DNA from: Microbacterium sp. cx-55
GTDB taxonomy: Bacteria; Actinomycetota; Actinomycetes; Actinomycetales; Microbacteriaceae
Assembly: GCF_021117345.1 (NCBI RefSeq)
Contig: NZ_CP088261.1
Location: forward strand, 248,001 to 312,000
DNA: 64,000 nt
Direction: 5' to 3'
Shown: positions 38,502 to 47,368 of the stretch, one piece after another
How the letters are laid out: each line of letters starts with the position of its first letter
Position numbering within the stretch: position 1 is the stretch's first letter
Program-made: the position numbers and the translations under genes
Notes under the pieces: model-generated
Databases searched by the model: none
Seen by the model: only the letters and a program-made list of their open reading frames with translations
What the model was told of the DNA's origin: nothing

Positions 38502-39221
38502 ATGAGCGACGAGCAGGGGCTGGACCGGGTACGCCGCGCGGTGTACCGCCCCGTCGGGCGCGCGAACGCGCTCGAGAACACCGTCTCGCGCATCGTGCAG
38601 ACCATCCGGATCGGGGTTGTCGCGCCCGGCGAGGCGCTCCCGCCCGAGCGCTCGCTCGCGGAGCTGTACGGAGTGAGCCGCGACACCGTGCGCGAAGCGA
38701 TCCGGGAGCTGGCCGACACCGGCTGGCTCGTGCCGCGGCGCGGACGCTACGGCGGCACGTTCGTGGCCGACCCGCCGCCCCGGCCCGAGACGCCCGCATC
38801 CGTCGATCCGACCGAACTCGACGACACCCTCGGGATGCGGCAGCTGCTCGAGCCGGGTGCGGCCCGGGCGGCTGCGCTCCGCACGATGACGGCGGACGAG
38901 CGCGACGCCCTCTGGCAGCGGCACACCGCCGCATCCGACGCCTCGCTCGATCAGTACCGCCGGTTGGACTCGCTGCTGCACCTGGCGATCGCCGAGGCGG
39001 CCGGGATCCCCTCGCTCGTCCCCCTCGTGGCGGACTCGCGGGCGCGGGTGAACACGTGGCTCGACGCGTTCCCGCTGCTGCCGCGCGCGATCGAGCACTC
39101 GCAGGAACAGCACGAGCGGATCGTCAGCGCGATCCTGGCGGGGCGGGCGGATGAGGCCGACGCCGCGATGCGTGACCACTTGGCCGCATCCGAAGCGCTG
39201 ATGCGCGGCTTCCTGTCCTGA
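38502..39221 (+). CDS. FadR-family GntR transcriptional regulator of the amine locus
   Basis: A 239-residue regulator with an N-terminal winged helix-turn-helix (PPERSLAELYGVSRDTVREAIRELADTGWL, about residues 47-76; the key part is LAELYGVSRDTVREAI) and a C-terminal FCD ligand-binding domain. It has the usual Asp/His pattern (RRLDSLLHLAIAEAAG, EQHERIVSAI). It is transcribed in the same direction as the catabolic genes and probably controls them and the divergent permease by sensing the amine or a gamma-glutamyl intermediate. ATG 38502 follows AGAGGCTCGAACC, a weak ribosome site. Confidence 0.9.
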   Translation: MSDEQGLDRVRRAVYRPVGRANALENTVSRIVQTIRIGVVAPGEALPPERSLAELYGVSRDTVREAIRELADTGWLVPRRGRYGGTFVADPPPRPETPASVDPTELDDTLGMRQLLEPGAARAAALRTMTADERDALWQRHTAASDASLDQYRRLDSLLHLAIAEAAGIPSLVPLVADSRARVNTWLDAFPLLPRAIEHSQEQHERIVSAILAGRADEADAAMRDHLAASEALMRGFLS

Positions 39222-39243
39222 CTGCTGGCGGGCTCTCCTCACC

Positions 39244-39616
39244 GCTCACGTGTCGCGATCGGTCGCCCCGCGGCGCCGATTGCGACACGTGAGCGGGTGG
39301 GGTGCGCGTTCACGTGTCGTGATGTGCGGGCGGATGCGGCGGGTTGCGACACGTGAGCCCGGGGCTCGGCGCGACTCGGAGAAGGCGGTGCGCGTTCACG
39401 TGTCGTGATGTGCTGGCGGATGCGGCGGGTTGCGACACGTGAGTGGGAAGGCGGGTGCGGCCCGGGGAAGGCGGTGCGCGCTTACGTGTCGTGATGTGCG
39501 GGTGGGTGCGGCGGGTTGCGACACGTGAGCCCGGGGATCGGCGCGAGTCGGAGAAGGCGGTGCGCGTTCACGTCTCGTGATGTGCGGGTGGGTGCGGCGG
39601 ATTGCGACACGTGAGC
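39244..39616. repeat. Cluster 3 of CACGTG palindromes (five copies, about 86-bp period)
   Basis: Five units begin near 39244, 39308, 39394, 39481 and 39566. Typical arms are GTTCACGTGTCGTGATG and GGGTTGCGACACGTGAG. The later four form a higher-order tandem repeat of 85-87 bp that includes the filler CGGAGAAGGCGGTGCGC. Same family as clusters at 26133 and 27459, here without a DUF559 gene. Confidence 0.85.
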
Positions 39617-39676
39617 GGGGGCTCGGGTGCGGCCCGGAGGGGGCGGGGCTCGGGCGCGAGCCGGATGGGTGGCGGA

Positions 39677-39682
39677 TACGCT
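39677..39682 (+). promoter_or_regulatory. -10 box of the SseB-like gene
   Basis: TACGCT ends 6 nt before ATG 39689, predicting a leaderless mRNA. Confidence 0.55.
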
Positions 39683-39688
39683 GAAGGG

Positions 39689-40096
39689 ATGGCGAAGAAG
39701 GGCAAGAAGCGCGGGGCCCCCGAGGTCGAGTTCCGGAACACGGCGCTCGTCGACGCACTGCAGACACAGGACATGGCCGCGATCGCGTTCGCGCTCCGGC
39801 ACGGGCCGACGGTCGTTCCCCTCATGCGCGCGGCTCTGCGCGACAACCCGCTCGACCAGGGCGAGGTGTGGACGTACCGCGACCCCGAGACCGGCCAGGT
39901 CGCGCTCCTGCTCTTCAGCGACGCCGCCCACAAGCCGGAGACGCTGCCACCCGCCGTCGGACTGCAGTCGCCCGAGTGGCTGCACGCCTTCCTGACGGCG
40001 TACCGCGAGGAAATCACCACGGTCTTCCTCGACATCGCCGGCCCGCATCCGGTGCAGGCGAGTCCCGCGGATCTGCTCGCGGCACTCGACGCCTGA
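39689..40096 (+). CDS. Small soluble protein, SseB-like
   Basis: A 135-residue protein with a basic start (MAKKGKKRG), then FRNTALVDALQ, a strand-rich middle (GEVWTYRDPETGQVALLLFSDAAHKPETLP) and the segment WLHAFLTAYREEITTVFLDIAGPHPVQAS. The layout resembles short SseB-type (DUF) proteins, but the similarity is weak and no function is known. The start is supported by the -10 box 6 nt upstream. It is convergent with radA. Confidence 0.65.
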   Translation: MAKKGKKRGAPEVEFRNTALVDALQTQDMAAIAFALRHGPTVVPLMRAALRDNPLDQGEVWTYRDPETGQVALLLFSDAAHKPETLPPAVGLQSPEWLHAFLTAYREEITTVFLDIAGPHPVQASPADLLAALDA

Positions 40097-40182
40097 CCCG
40101 CCGGCCCGAAGCGAACTGCCTAGGGCGCTCCCGCGGGGGAAGAACGGCGTCGGGTGAGCCGAGTGGGCGGACTAGCGTCGGC

Positions 40183-40280
40183 CGACCGTCCGGCGCCCGA
40201 CCCGACCGACCGTCCGGCGCCCGACCGGCCGACCGGACCGACCGGACCGACCGGACCGACCGGACCGTCCGCCCGGCGCC
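40183..40280. repeat. Tandem repeats between the SseB-like gene and radA
   Basis: GACCGTCCGGCGCCCGAC occurs twice (from about 40184 and 40208), followed by about five copies of the 9-mer CCGACCGGA up to about 40265. They fill a convergent junction that has no clear hairpin terminator. Confidence 0.75.
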
Positions 40281-40340
40281 CGCCCGACTACGTCGCGAAT
40301 CAGCGCACCCAGCATCCGGATGCTGCGCCTGCCCGCCGCG

Positions 40341-41864
40341 TCAGAAGCCGGGAAGCTCCGCGATCTCCGTGTCGTAGCGGCGTGCGGCGGCCGCCGCCGC
40401 GGATTCGCCGTACGGATCGTCGTCGGCGTCCGGCCGCTGTCGCGCGGGGCGCCCCTCGCTGCGTGCGCCGGCATCCGACCGCCGTGGCCCGGTGCGACCC
40501 GAACCCGCACGCTCGTCGGCGGCTGCGGCGGCCCGCGGCTCGAGTCCGAGACGCTCGAGGGCCGAAGTGAGGTTCTTCACTCCCGCGTCGATCAGGCCGC
40601 TGTAGCCGAGGCGGCCGGCCTCGGTGCGGCGCTGCGAGAGCTGCGCGACGGGTCGGATCTCGCCGGTGAGGCTGAGTTCGCCGACGGCGGCGACCTCGTG
40701 CCGGATCGCGCGGTCCGTCGCGGCGCTCGCGATCGCCAAAGCGATGGCGAGGTCGGCCGCGGGCTCGGTGAGCTTCATGCCGCCGACGGTCGAGACGTAG
40801 ACATCGCGATCGGTGACGCGAAGGCCGGCTCGACGCTCGAGGACGGCGAGGATCATCGCGACGCGGGACGACTCGACGCCGTTCACGACGCGACGCGGAT
40901 TCGGAGCCGAGGACGGGATGACGAGCGCCTGGATCTCGACCGGAAGAGCGCGACGGCCCTCGACGGCGACGGTGACGCAGGTGCCGCTGACCGGGTCGCC
41001 CTTGCTGAGGAAGAGTCCGGACGGGTCGGGGACCTCGCTGATGCCGTCGCCGGTCATCTCGAAACAGCCGACCTCGTCGGTCGGGCCGAAGCGGTTCTTC
41101 AGCGCGCGCACGAAGCGGAGCGAGGTCTGCCGGTCGCCCTCGAAATGGCAGACGACGTCGACGAGATGCTCGAGCAGACGCGGGCCCGCGATCGAGCCGT
41201 CTTTCGTGACGTGCCCGACGATCATGACCGGCAGATCGCGCTCCTTCGCGATGCGGATGAGCGTCGCGGCGACCTCGCGCACCTGGCTCGGGTGCCCCGC
41301 GAGTCCTTCGCTGAGCGACGATGACACGGTCTGCACGGAGTCGACGATGAGCAGCGACGGCTTCACCTCGTCGATGTGCCCGATCACCGTCGCGAGGTCG
41401 GTCTCGCTCGCGAGGTACAGCTCGTCGTGCATCGCCCCGGTGCGCTCGGCGCGCAGACGCACCTGCGCGGTCGACTCCTCGGCGCTGACGTAGAGCACGC
41501 GGTAGCCGTCGCGGGCCGCGCGCGCGGCGACCTCGAGCAGCAGGGTCGACTTGCCGACCCCGGGTTCGCCCGAGAGGAGGATCGCGGCGCCCGGAACAAT
41601 GCCGCCCCCGAGCACGCGGTCGAACTCGGACACGCCGCTCGGGCGGCGCGGGGACTCCGCGGTCGTGAACTGCGTGATCGGTCGGGCGGCCCGCTCGGCG
41701 GTCGGCGCGACAGCGGAGAAGTTCCGCAGCACGCCGGTCTGCTGCGCGGCCTCGACGACCGTGCCCCACTGCTGGCATTCGGCGCACCGCCCGACCCACT
41801 TCGCGGTCGTCCAGCCGCACTCGGTGCAGCGGAACGGAGAAGGAGCGGGACGACGGGTGGCCAT
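40341..41864 (-). CDS. radA: DNA repair protein RadA/Sms
   Basis: A 507-residue RecA-like ATPase that promotes branch migration in recombinational repair. The N-terminal zinc finger CTECGWTTAKWVGRCAEC spans residues about 13-30, Walker A GEPGVGKS is at about 100-107, the RadA motif KNRFG is near 258, and a Lon-like P domain forms the C-terminal half (VYVSTVGGMKLTEPAADLAIA). The C-terminal about 60 residues are a polar extension. ATG 41864 is preceded at exactly 6 nt by TAGCCT (41871-41876, minus strand), predicting a leaderless mRNA. Confidence 0.96.
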   Translation of the reverse strand: MATRRPAPSPFRCTECGWTTAKWVGRCAECQQWGTVVEAAQQTGVLRNFSAVAPTAERAARPITQFTTAESPRRPSGVSEFDRVLGGGIVPGAAILLSGEPGVGKSTLLLEVAARAARDGYRVLYVSAEESTAQVRLRAERTGAMHDELYLASETDLATVIGHIDEVKPSLLIVDSVQTVSSSLSEGLAGHPSQVREVAATLIRIAKERDLPVMIVGHVTKDGSIAGPRLLEHLVDVVCHFEGDRQTSLRFVRALKNRFGPTDEVGCFEMTGDGISEVPDPSGLFLSKGDPVSGTCVTVAVEGRRALPVEIQALVIPSSAPNPRRVVNGVESSRVAMILAVLERRAGLRVTDRDVYVSTVGGMKLTEPAADLAIALAIASAATDRAIRHEVAAVGELSLTGEIRPVAQLSQRRTEAGRLGYSGLIDAGVKNLTSALERLGLEPRAAAAADERAGSGRTGPRRSDAGARSEGRPARQRPDADDDPYGESAAAAAARRYDTEIAELPGF

Positions 41865-41870
41865 GGAATC

Positions 41871-41876
41871 AGGCTA
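41871..41876 (-). promoter_or_regulatory. -10 box of radA
   Basis: TAGCCT on the minus strand, separated from the radA ATG by 6 nt. Confidence 0.55.
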
Positions 41877-41954
41877 GACGCCGCATCCGACACCCGATCC
41901 CGGATGCGGTCGCCTCCGGTGCGCCGCATCCGTCCCGCTCCGCGCTCACGACAT

Positions 41955-42032
41955 CGCTCGACGCGCTACTTTGCTGCATACGCGCCACAGATCTGAGGCG
42001 CGGATGCAGGAAAGTAGCGCGCGTCGAGAGCG
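41955..42032. repeat. Imperfect palindrome upstream of radA
   Basis: CGCTCGACGCGCTACTTTGC (from 41955) pairs with the complement ending at 42032, with two small insertions. The loop (about 24 nt) contains CAGATCTGAG. The arms differ from the other palindromes in the window, though AGATCT also occurs in the 68-bp elements. Confidence 0.7.
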
Positions 42033-42062
42033 AACCCGAAGCCCACGCGTGAGCTCCAGCGC

Positions 42063-42229
42063 GAGCGCGAACCCCACCCGCCGCCGAGCGCGAACCCCAC
42101 CCGCCGCCGAGCGCGAACCCCGCCCGCCTCGAGCGCGAACCCCACCCGCCGCCGAGCGCGAACCCCGCCCCGGCGCGGGGGTCAGGCGCCGAGCGCGAAC
42201 CCCGCCGAGGCGCGGGGGTCAGGCGCCGA
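42063..42229. repeat. Tandem 23-bp and 37-bp repeats ending in the flavoprotein gene stop
   Basis: Units begin with GAGCGCGAACCCC at 42063, 42086, 42109, 42131, 42154 and 42191. The last two units, 37 bp apart, include CTCGGCGCCTGACCCCCGCG on the minus strand, which carries the stop codon of the leftward gene at 42219-42221 and an exact echo of it downstream. Confidence 0.85.
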
Positions 42230-43331
42230 GGGCCCAGCCGCCGACGACCTCGGAGCTGAAGGGCACCGAGTAGGCCATGAGGGCGCCGGCCTGGGCGTCG
42301 CGGAAGATCCGCTGGATCGGCGACGTCAGCAGGTACCCGCCGCCGCCCCCCACCCGCACCGCCAGCGCGGCCGCCTTCTTCGCGACCTCGTTCGCCAGCA
42401 TCTTCGTCTCGGTCGCGGCGGGCATCGCCTCGACAGAACGCTGGTCGGCGAGCCACGCGGTGCGCTCGGCGAGGAGCGACGCCGCGGTGACCTCGACCCA
42501 CGCCATCCCGGTCTCCTGCTTCACCCACGAGGCGTCGGCTAGGCTCGCGCCGCCGCGGGAACGGGTGGCCGTCGTGGTCAGCGCGTCGAGCGCGGACTCC
42601 GCGATACCGATCGAGAGGAACGCGAATCCGACGGTGATCAGGTTCGCATCACCGGATGCGGGCGGCCCGGTCAGTCGGGAACGCAGCAGCGGGGTGCGCT
42701 CGAAGAGGATCGTGCGGCTGCGGGTCGCCCGCATGCCCATCGTCTCCTCGATCGGGGGGAACGAGATCGTGTCGTCGATGCTCACCCCGAAGAACGCGGG
42801 AGCGCCGTCGATGCGGGCGTTCAAGAACAGGTGGTCGGCGGCTTCGGATCCCGAGACGAAGAGCTTCCGACCCGTCAGGGTCCAGCCGTCGCCATCCGCG
42901 TCCGCATCCTGCTGGGAGGCGAGGAAGTGGTTGCCGCCGGCGGGCTCCGACAGGGCGTTGGAGAACCGCTTGCCCGCGCGCAGTTCGTCGGCGAAGAACG
43001 CAGCGGCGGCCTCGGGGGAGGTCGTCACGAGAGCGTGCGCGGCACCGATGTGCATGAGCCAGACGGTCGCGACCGCCGGGTGCGCGGCCGCGAGCGTGCG
43101 CACCACGGTTCCGAGCGTCGCGTACGAGAGCCCCTCGCCGCCGTGCGCCCGCGGGAGGAACGCGTTGTCGAGCCCGGTGGCGCCCAGCGCCCGGAGGTGA
43201 TCGATTGGGAGTCGGGCGGCCGCATCGTCGGCGGCGACCGTCTCACGGAAGCCGGTCGCCAGCTCTCGAACGGTGTCGACCCAGTGCTGTTCGGATGCGG
43301 GAACGGAGACGGGCGAGGGACGGGTCAGCAT
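42219..43331 (-). CDS. Acyl-CoA-dehydrogenase-fold flavoprotein in the purine operon
   Basis: A 370-residue member of the acyl-CoA dehydrogenase superfamily: N-terminal helical domain (FLPRAHGGEGLSYATLGTVV), beta domain with SNALSEPAGGNHFLA and WTLTGRKLFVSGSEAADHLF, and a C-terminal helical domain. A general-base Glu at the usual place is not obvious. The closest type seems to be the DszC/monooxygenase-like branch, which uses reduced flavin and oxygen instead of acyl-CoA. It is the last gene of the eight-gene purine operon, 34 nt after the second permease gene, so a step in breakdown of a purine or N-containing compound is possible. Substrate unknown. Confidence 0.8.
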   Translation of the reverse strand: MLTRPSPVSVPASEQHWVDTVRELATGFRETVAADDAAARLPIDHLRALGATGLDNAFLPRAHGGEGLSYATLGTVVRTLAAAHPAVATVWLMHIGAAHALVTTSPEAAAAFFADELRAGKRFSNALSEPAGGNHFLASQQDADADGDGWTLTGRKLFVSGSEAADHLFLNARIDGAPAFFGVSIDDTISFPPIEETMGMRATRSRTILFERTPLLRSRLTGPPASGDANLITVGFAFLSIGIAESALDALTTTATRSRGGASLADASWVKQETGMAWVEVTAASLLAERTAWLADQRSVEAMPAATETKMLANEVAKKAAALAVRVGGGGGYLLTSPIQRIFRDAQAGALMAYSVPFSSEVVGGWALGA

Positions 43332-43365
43332 GTCGAGGCTTTCTGGTCGGTGGGATCGGGGTCGG

Positions 43366-44280
43366 TCACGCGAATCGCAGCCGGCCGGCCTGACGGCGCA
43401 GCTGCGCACGCGAGGTCAGGACGAGAACGACGAGCGTCACGAGGTAGGGGAGGGTGGCGTACAGCTCGCTCGGCAGGTCGATGCCGGTCGACTGCGACAG
43501 GAGCGAGAAGCTCTGGAGGAACCCGAACAGGATGGCTCCGAGAGCGATGCCGACGGGCGTCATGCGGCCCATGATGACGATGGCCAGCACGATGTAGCCG
43601 CGCCCCGCCGTCATGCCGGGGGTGAACGAGCCGATCACGCCGAGCGAGATCGTCGCCCCCGCGAGTCCGGCGAGGGCACCGCCGATCAGGAGCGCCCGGG
43701 CGCCGACGGCGCGGGGGCGCACTCCGCGGAGCGCGGCGGATGCGGGGTCCGCCCCGACGGCACGGATCTGCAGGCCGAAGCGGGTGAAACGCGAGATCGC
43801 CCAGGCCGCGACGATCAGCAGCACGGCGGCGTAGACGAGCGGGCTCTGGCCGAAGATCATCTGCCCCACGAGCGGGATGTCAGTCAGCGGACCGAGGTCG
43901 ATCCGGGCGATCGTCGGGACGCTGATGTTCGTCTGACCCGACGGGATCCACAGCTGGTACAGGTAGGTGGACAACCCGAGGCCGAGCATCGTGATCGCCA
44001 GGCCCACGACGATCTCGTTCGCGCGGAACGTGTAGACGAGCAGGTTCATCAGCAGCGCGAGGAGCGTGCCCGTGATCGCGGCGGCCAGGAGGCCCGCGGA
44101 GGGTCCGAACATGCTCGCGGCGAAGACTCCGGTGAACGCGCCGAGGATCATCATGCCCTCGATGCCGAGGTTCAACCGGCCCGCGCGTTCGACGAACCCT
44201 TCGCCGATTCCGGCGATCGCGAGCGGCGCCGCGAGAGCGAGCGCGCCGGCGAGAATCGAGGCCCACAGCTCGATGCTCAT
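43366..44280 (-). CDS. Nucleoside ABC transporter permease 2 (NupQ/BmpD-operon type)
   Basis: A 304-residue permease of the branched-chain/BMP family with about 8-9 membrane helices. Recognisable are FVERAGRLNLGIEGMMILGAF (about residues 30-50) and AGATISLGVIGSFTPGMTAGRGYIVLAIVIMG (about 205-236), where the conserved EAA-like turn sits. It pairs with the larger permease upstream, whose gene overlaps it by 4 bp. Together with the ATPase and BMP lipoprotein it forms an importer like B. subtilis NupNOPQ (guanosine). Confidence 0.92.
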   Translation of the reverse strand: MSIELWASILAGALALAAPLAIAGIGEGFVERAGRLNLGIEGMMILGAFTGVFAASMFGPSAGLLAAAITGTLLALLMNLLVYTFRANEIVVGLAITMLGLGLSTYLYQLWIPSGQTNISVPTIARIDLGPLTDIPLVGQMIFGQSPLVYAAVLLIVAAWAISRFTRFGLQIRAVGADPASAALRGVRPRAVGARALLIGGALAGLAGATISLGVIGSFTPGMTAGRGYIVLAIVIMGRMTPVGIALGAILFGFLQSFSLLSQSTGIDLPSELYATLPYLVTLVVLVLTSRAQLRRQAGRLRFA

Positions 44281-45557
44281 CGGGTGGCCCCTTCGGTCGT
44301 GCCGGATGCCGGACCCGGGCTCGGGCTCGGGTCGGCGCCGGGGCTCGAATCAGCGCTCGGGTCGGATGCCGCACCCGCGAACGCATCCGCATCCGGAGCC
44401 GCACCCGCATCCGCATCGTCATCCGGAGCCACGTCGTCCCCGCCCGAGGGCCTGCCCGTCGACGCGCGACCGGAGGCGAGCAGCCCGGGCCGGGAGGCGG
44501 CGATGACGGCGACGCCGAGCAGCAGCACGCCCTTGATGACGTCGGCGATGGATGCGGGGATCGTGCCGGTCGCGGACTGCATGCCGATCGCGCCGACCGT
44601 GAGCGCCGAGAAGAAGACGGCCGCCACGGCGATTCCCGCGGGCAGCAGGCCGCCGAGGAGCGCCACCGCGAGCCCGGAGAATCCGACACCGCCGGAGACC
44701 GAGCCGAGCAGTCGCTCGTTGACTCCGGCGATCTGCATCCATCCGACGATTCCGGCCCCGGCGCCCGACACGAGCATCGTGCCGTACAGGGTGCGGCTGC
44801 GGGTCGTGCCGAGCCGGCGGGCGAGGGCGGGGCGTGCGGCGAACACCGCGACGCGGGTGGCCTGCGGCGACCTCCGCCACCATTCGAAGACGATCACGGC
44901 GACGATCACCAGCAGGATGCCGACGTGCGCCCGGGTTCCGGGAATCAGATCGGGGAGTGCGGATGCCTCGGGGAGCTTCTCGCTCTGCGGCGTCGCGGTG
45001 GTGTCGGGGCTCGCGAGCCAGGTGCGGAGCGTCCAGCCGAGGAAGCCCGTCGCGACATAGTTGAGGAGCAGCGTGGAGAGGATGACGTTCACCCGCCAGC
45101 GCGCCGCGAGCCACGCGGGCAGCAGCGCGAACAGCGCCCCGCCGGCCGCGCCGGCCAGCATGCCGACCACCCAGTAGAGGGGCGCCGGGGCGGCGTCACC
45201 GGTGAGGGAGCGGACGCCGAGGATCGCGCCCGTCGCCGTGATCGCGCCGATCGTGATCTGGCCCTCCGCGCCGACGGAGAAGACCCCCGCGCGCAGGGCG
45301 GGGATCATGGTGATCGCGACCAGGGCGATCGGCGTCGCGCCCACGAGCAGCTCACCGATCCGGTACGGCGAGCTCGATACGCCCTCGACGAGCCCGCGCA
45401 GCCCCACGAGCGGGTCGGCGCCGGCGAGAACGATGAGGGCGGTCGCGACGATCAGGATGACCGCGATCACGGCCCCGGTCAGCACGGTGCCCCTCAGCGA
45501 AGTGCCCGTCAGAGAAGCGCTCGAGCGAGCGCCGGCGCGTGCGCGGATCGGCCTCAT
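44277..45557 (-). CDS. Nucleoside ABC transporter permease 1 (NupP type)
   Basis: A 426-residue permease with about 10 membrane helices in residues 25-360, including ALRAGVFSVGAEGQITIGAI and GGVGFSGLAVALLGGLLPAGIAVAA. The last about 65 residues are a simple acidic tail of Asp, Ala, Ser and Pro, built from GCATCC-type words and probably disordered in the cytosol. ATG 45557 overlaps the adenine deaminase stop (ATGA) and its stop overlaps the next gene. It works with the other BMP-type components of this operon. Confidence 0.92.
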   Translation of the reverse strand: MRPIRARAGARSSASLTGTSLRGTVLTGAVIAVILIVATALIVLAGADPLVGLRGLVEGVSSSPYRIGELLVGATPIALVAITMIPALRAGVFSVGAEGQITIGAITATGAILGVRSLTGDAAPAPLYWVVGMLAGAAGGALFALLPAWLAARWRVNVILSTLLLNYVATGFLGWTLRTWLASPDTTATPQSEKLPEASALPDLIPGTRAHVGILLVIVAVIVFEWWRRSPQATRVAVFAARPALARRLGTTRSRTLYGTMLVSGAGAGIVGWMQIAGVNERLLGSVSGGVGFSGLAVALLGGLLPAGIAVAAVFFSALTVGAIGMQSATGTIPASIADVIKGVLLLGVAVIAASRPGLLASGRASTGRPSGGDDVAPDDDADAGAAPDADAFAGAASDPSADSSPGADPSPSPGPASGTTEGATR

Positions 45558-47368
45558 GAGTGCGACCCGTGGTCGTGGGGGATTCCGCACGCGTCGACCG
45601 GGCCGGGCAGCAGCACGTCGACGAACTGCTGGGTCGCCGCGTCGATCAGGCCGCGCTCGGTGAGCCCGAGGTCGGGAACGACGTAGAGACCCACGAACGA
45701 CAGGATGATGTACGGCGAGGGGATGCGGCATCCGAGCGCGTGGGTGGCCGCGTGTCCGGCGGCCAGAGCCGCGGCGGTCTCTTCGAAGGGGGCGTCGCTC
45801 ATCATGCCGCCGATCGGCAGCGGCACACGGGCGACGACCTCGCCGTCGGCGACCGTGACGAAACCGCCGTCCATGCGTCCGAGTTCTTCGACGGCGAGCC
45901 GCATCGATGCGTCGTCGGCACCGACAACGGAGATGTTCATGTTCGGGCAGTTCATCGTGATCGCGATCGCGCCGCGGCGCAGACCGAAGCCCTTCACAAA
46001 GCCGATGCCCGAAATGGCGTCCCCCTGATGGCGGTCGACGACGGCGATCTTCAACACGTCCTGCGTGGGATCCGAGACGACCTCGCCGCCCCGCACCCGC
46101 AGCGTCGCGGTGAACGCGCGCTTGAAGTAGCCGTTGTACATCTCCATCGCGCGGACGGATGCGGTGTCGGCATCCGCATCCGTGGGAACCGAGAAGAGGT
46201 CGCCGGGCAGCTCGTTGGGCAACCGCACGGTGCCGCGCGTCCACGCGGGCAGTTCGTCAGTGTTCGCGAAGAGCGCCGCGCCGTCCTGCGCGACCACCTC
46301 GCCTGCCACGATGACCGTCCGCGGGCGGACGTCGGCGAGGTCGGGGATGATCTGCAGGTCGGCGAGACGCGAGGGAGCGAGGAGCCCCAGCACCTGGTCG
46401 AGGCGGTAGTACTGGGCGGGCTGGGTCGTCGCCATCCGGTACGCGAGCTGCGGGTCGACGCCGAAGCGGATCGCCTGGCGCACGTGGTGGTCGATGTGCC
46501 CCTCGGTGTGCAGGTCGTGCACGTGCTTGTCGTCGGCGCAGAAGCTCAGGTGACGCAGCGCCGGGTCGATGGCGTCGAGATCGGCGAACAGCGGCACGGT
46601 GTTGTCGGTGAGCGACGAACCCATGACGGTGATCATCGCGCCCAGACGGGTGCGCTCGAGCACCTCGTCGACCGTGGCGGCGTTGTGATCGTCGCTGATG
46701 CCCGCGGCGAGATAGCCCCAGAGCGATTCGTGGGTCTGCGCGGCGGTGTGACCGGTGAGCCGGCGCCCGGCGACGAGCGCCTCGCGGAAGCGGCCGGTCG
46801 AGACGTCGCCGTAGTCGAACGGGTTGCTCTCGCCGAGCGTGATCGTCACGTCGTCGTGCAGACGGCCGCGGACGACCTCCTCGGAGATGACGGCGCCGCC
46901 GAGCTCGAGGTCGGCGGAGGTCGGGGTCGTCGGCGACACCTGCTGGAAGACGTGCAGGGGAGTGCCGGTCTGCAGCAGCAGGTCCATCCCCGCGGCGCCC
47001 CAGACGTTCGCGGCGCCGTTCGGGTCGGTGAGGACCGTGGTCGTGCCGCGTGCGACCGAGAGCCGGGCGAGCTCGCCCGGCGTGAGGTTCGTGTACTCGA
47101 TGTGCAGGTGCGCATCGATGAACCCGGGGACGACGTGCGCGCCGCGGGCGTCGATCTCGGTAGTGGCCCCGGTCACGTGCCCCCACGGCGTGAGGGTGGC
47201 GATGTGGCGACCGGCGATCAGCACGTCGCGCTCGAGCCACTCCTCGGTGCCGGGGGACTGCACGAGTCCGCCGCGGACGATGACGTCAGGGGCCGTGTGG
47301 CCCGCGGCGACGGCGCGGAGCCGCACGAGCTCGTCGGTCGTGGGCAACAGGTCTGTCAGTTCGGTCAT
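45554..47368 (-). CDS. ade: Adenine deaminase
   Basis: A 604-residue amidohydrolase that deaminates adenine to hypoxanthine. Metal ligands are in FIDAHLHIEYTNL (about residues 89-101), a later His pair in GHTAAQTHESLWG, and the Asp/His region SDDHNAATVDEV (about 234-245). The C-terminal half has the Ade-specific segments NGYFKRAFTATL and GFVKGFGLRRGAIAITMNCPNMN (about 464-486). Length is normal. It overlaps both neighbours by 4 bp in the purine operon. Its product feeds Hpt (11107-11658) for salvage. Confidence 0.94.
   Translation of the reverse strand: MTELTDLLPTTDELVRLRAVAAGHTAPDVIVRGGLVQSPGTEEWLERDVLIAGRHIATLTPWGHVTGATTEIDARGAHVVPGFIDAHLHIEYTNLTPGELARLSVARGTTTVLTDPNGAANVWGAAGMDLLLQTGTPLHVFQQVSPTTPTSADLELGGAVISEEVVRGRLHDDVTITLGESNPFDYGDVSTGRFREALVAGRRLTGHTAAQTHESLWGYLAAGISDDHNAATVDEVLERTRLGAMITVMGSSLTDNTVPLFADLDAIDPALRHLSFCADDKHVHDLHTEGHIDHHVRQAIRFGVDPQLAYRMATTQPAQYYRLDQVLGLLAPSRLADLQIIPDLADVRPRTVIVAGEVVAQDGAALFANTDELPAWTRGTVRLPNELPGDLFSVPTDADADTASVRAMEMYNGYFKRAFTATLRVRGGEVVSDPTQDVLKIAVVDRHQGDAISGIGFVKGFGLRRGAIAITMNCPNMNISVVGADDASMRLAVEELGRMDGGFVTVADGEVVARVPLPIGGMMSDAPFEETAAALAAGHAATHALGCRIPSPYIILSFVGLYVVPDLGLTERGLIDAATQQFVDVLLPGPVDACGIPHDHGSHS

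Noticed and set aside
39244..39616. Possible CRISPR array (regular repeats about 86 bp apart)
   Set aside because: The sequence between repeats is itself repeated, each unit is a palindrome, and no cas gene is near.
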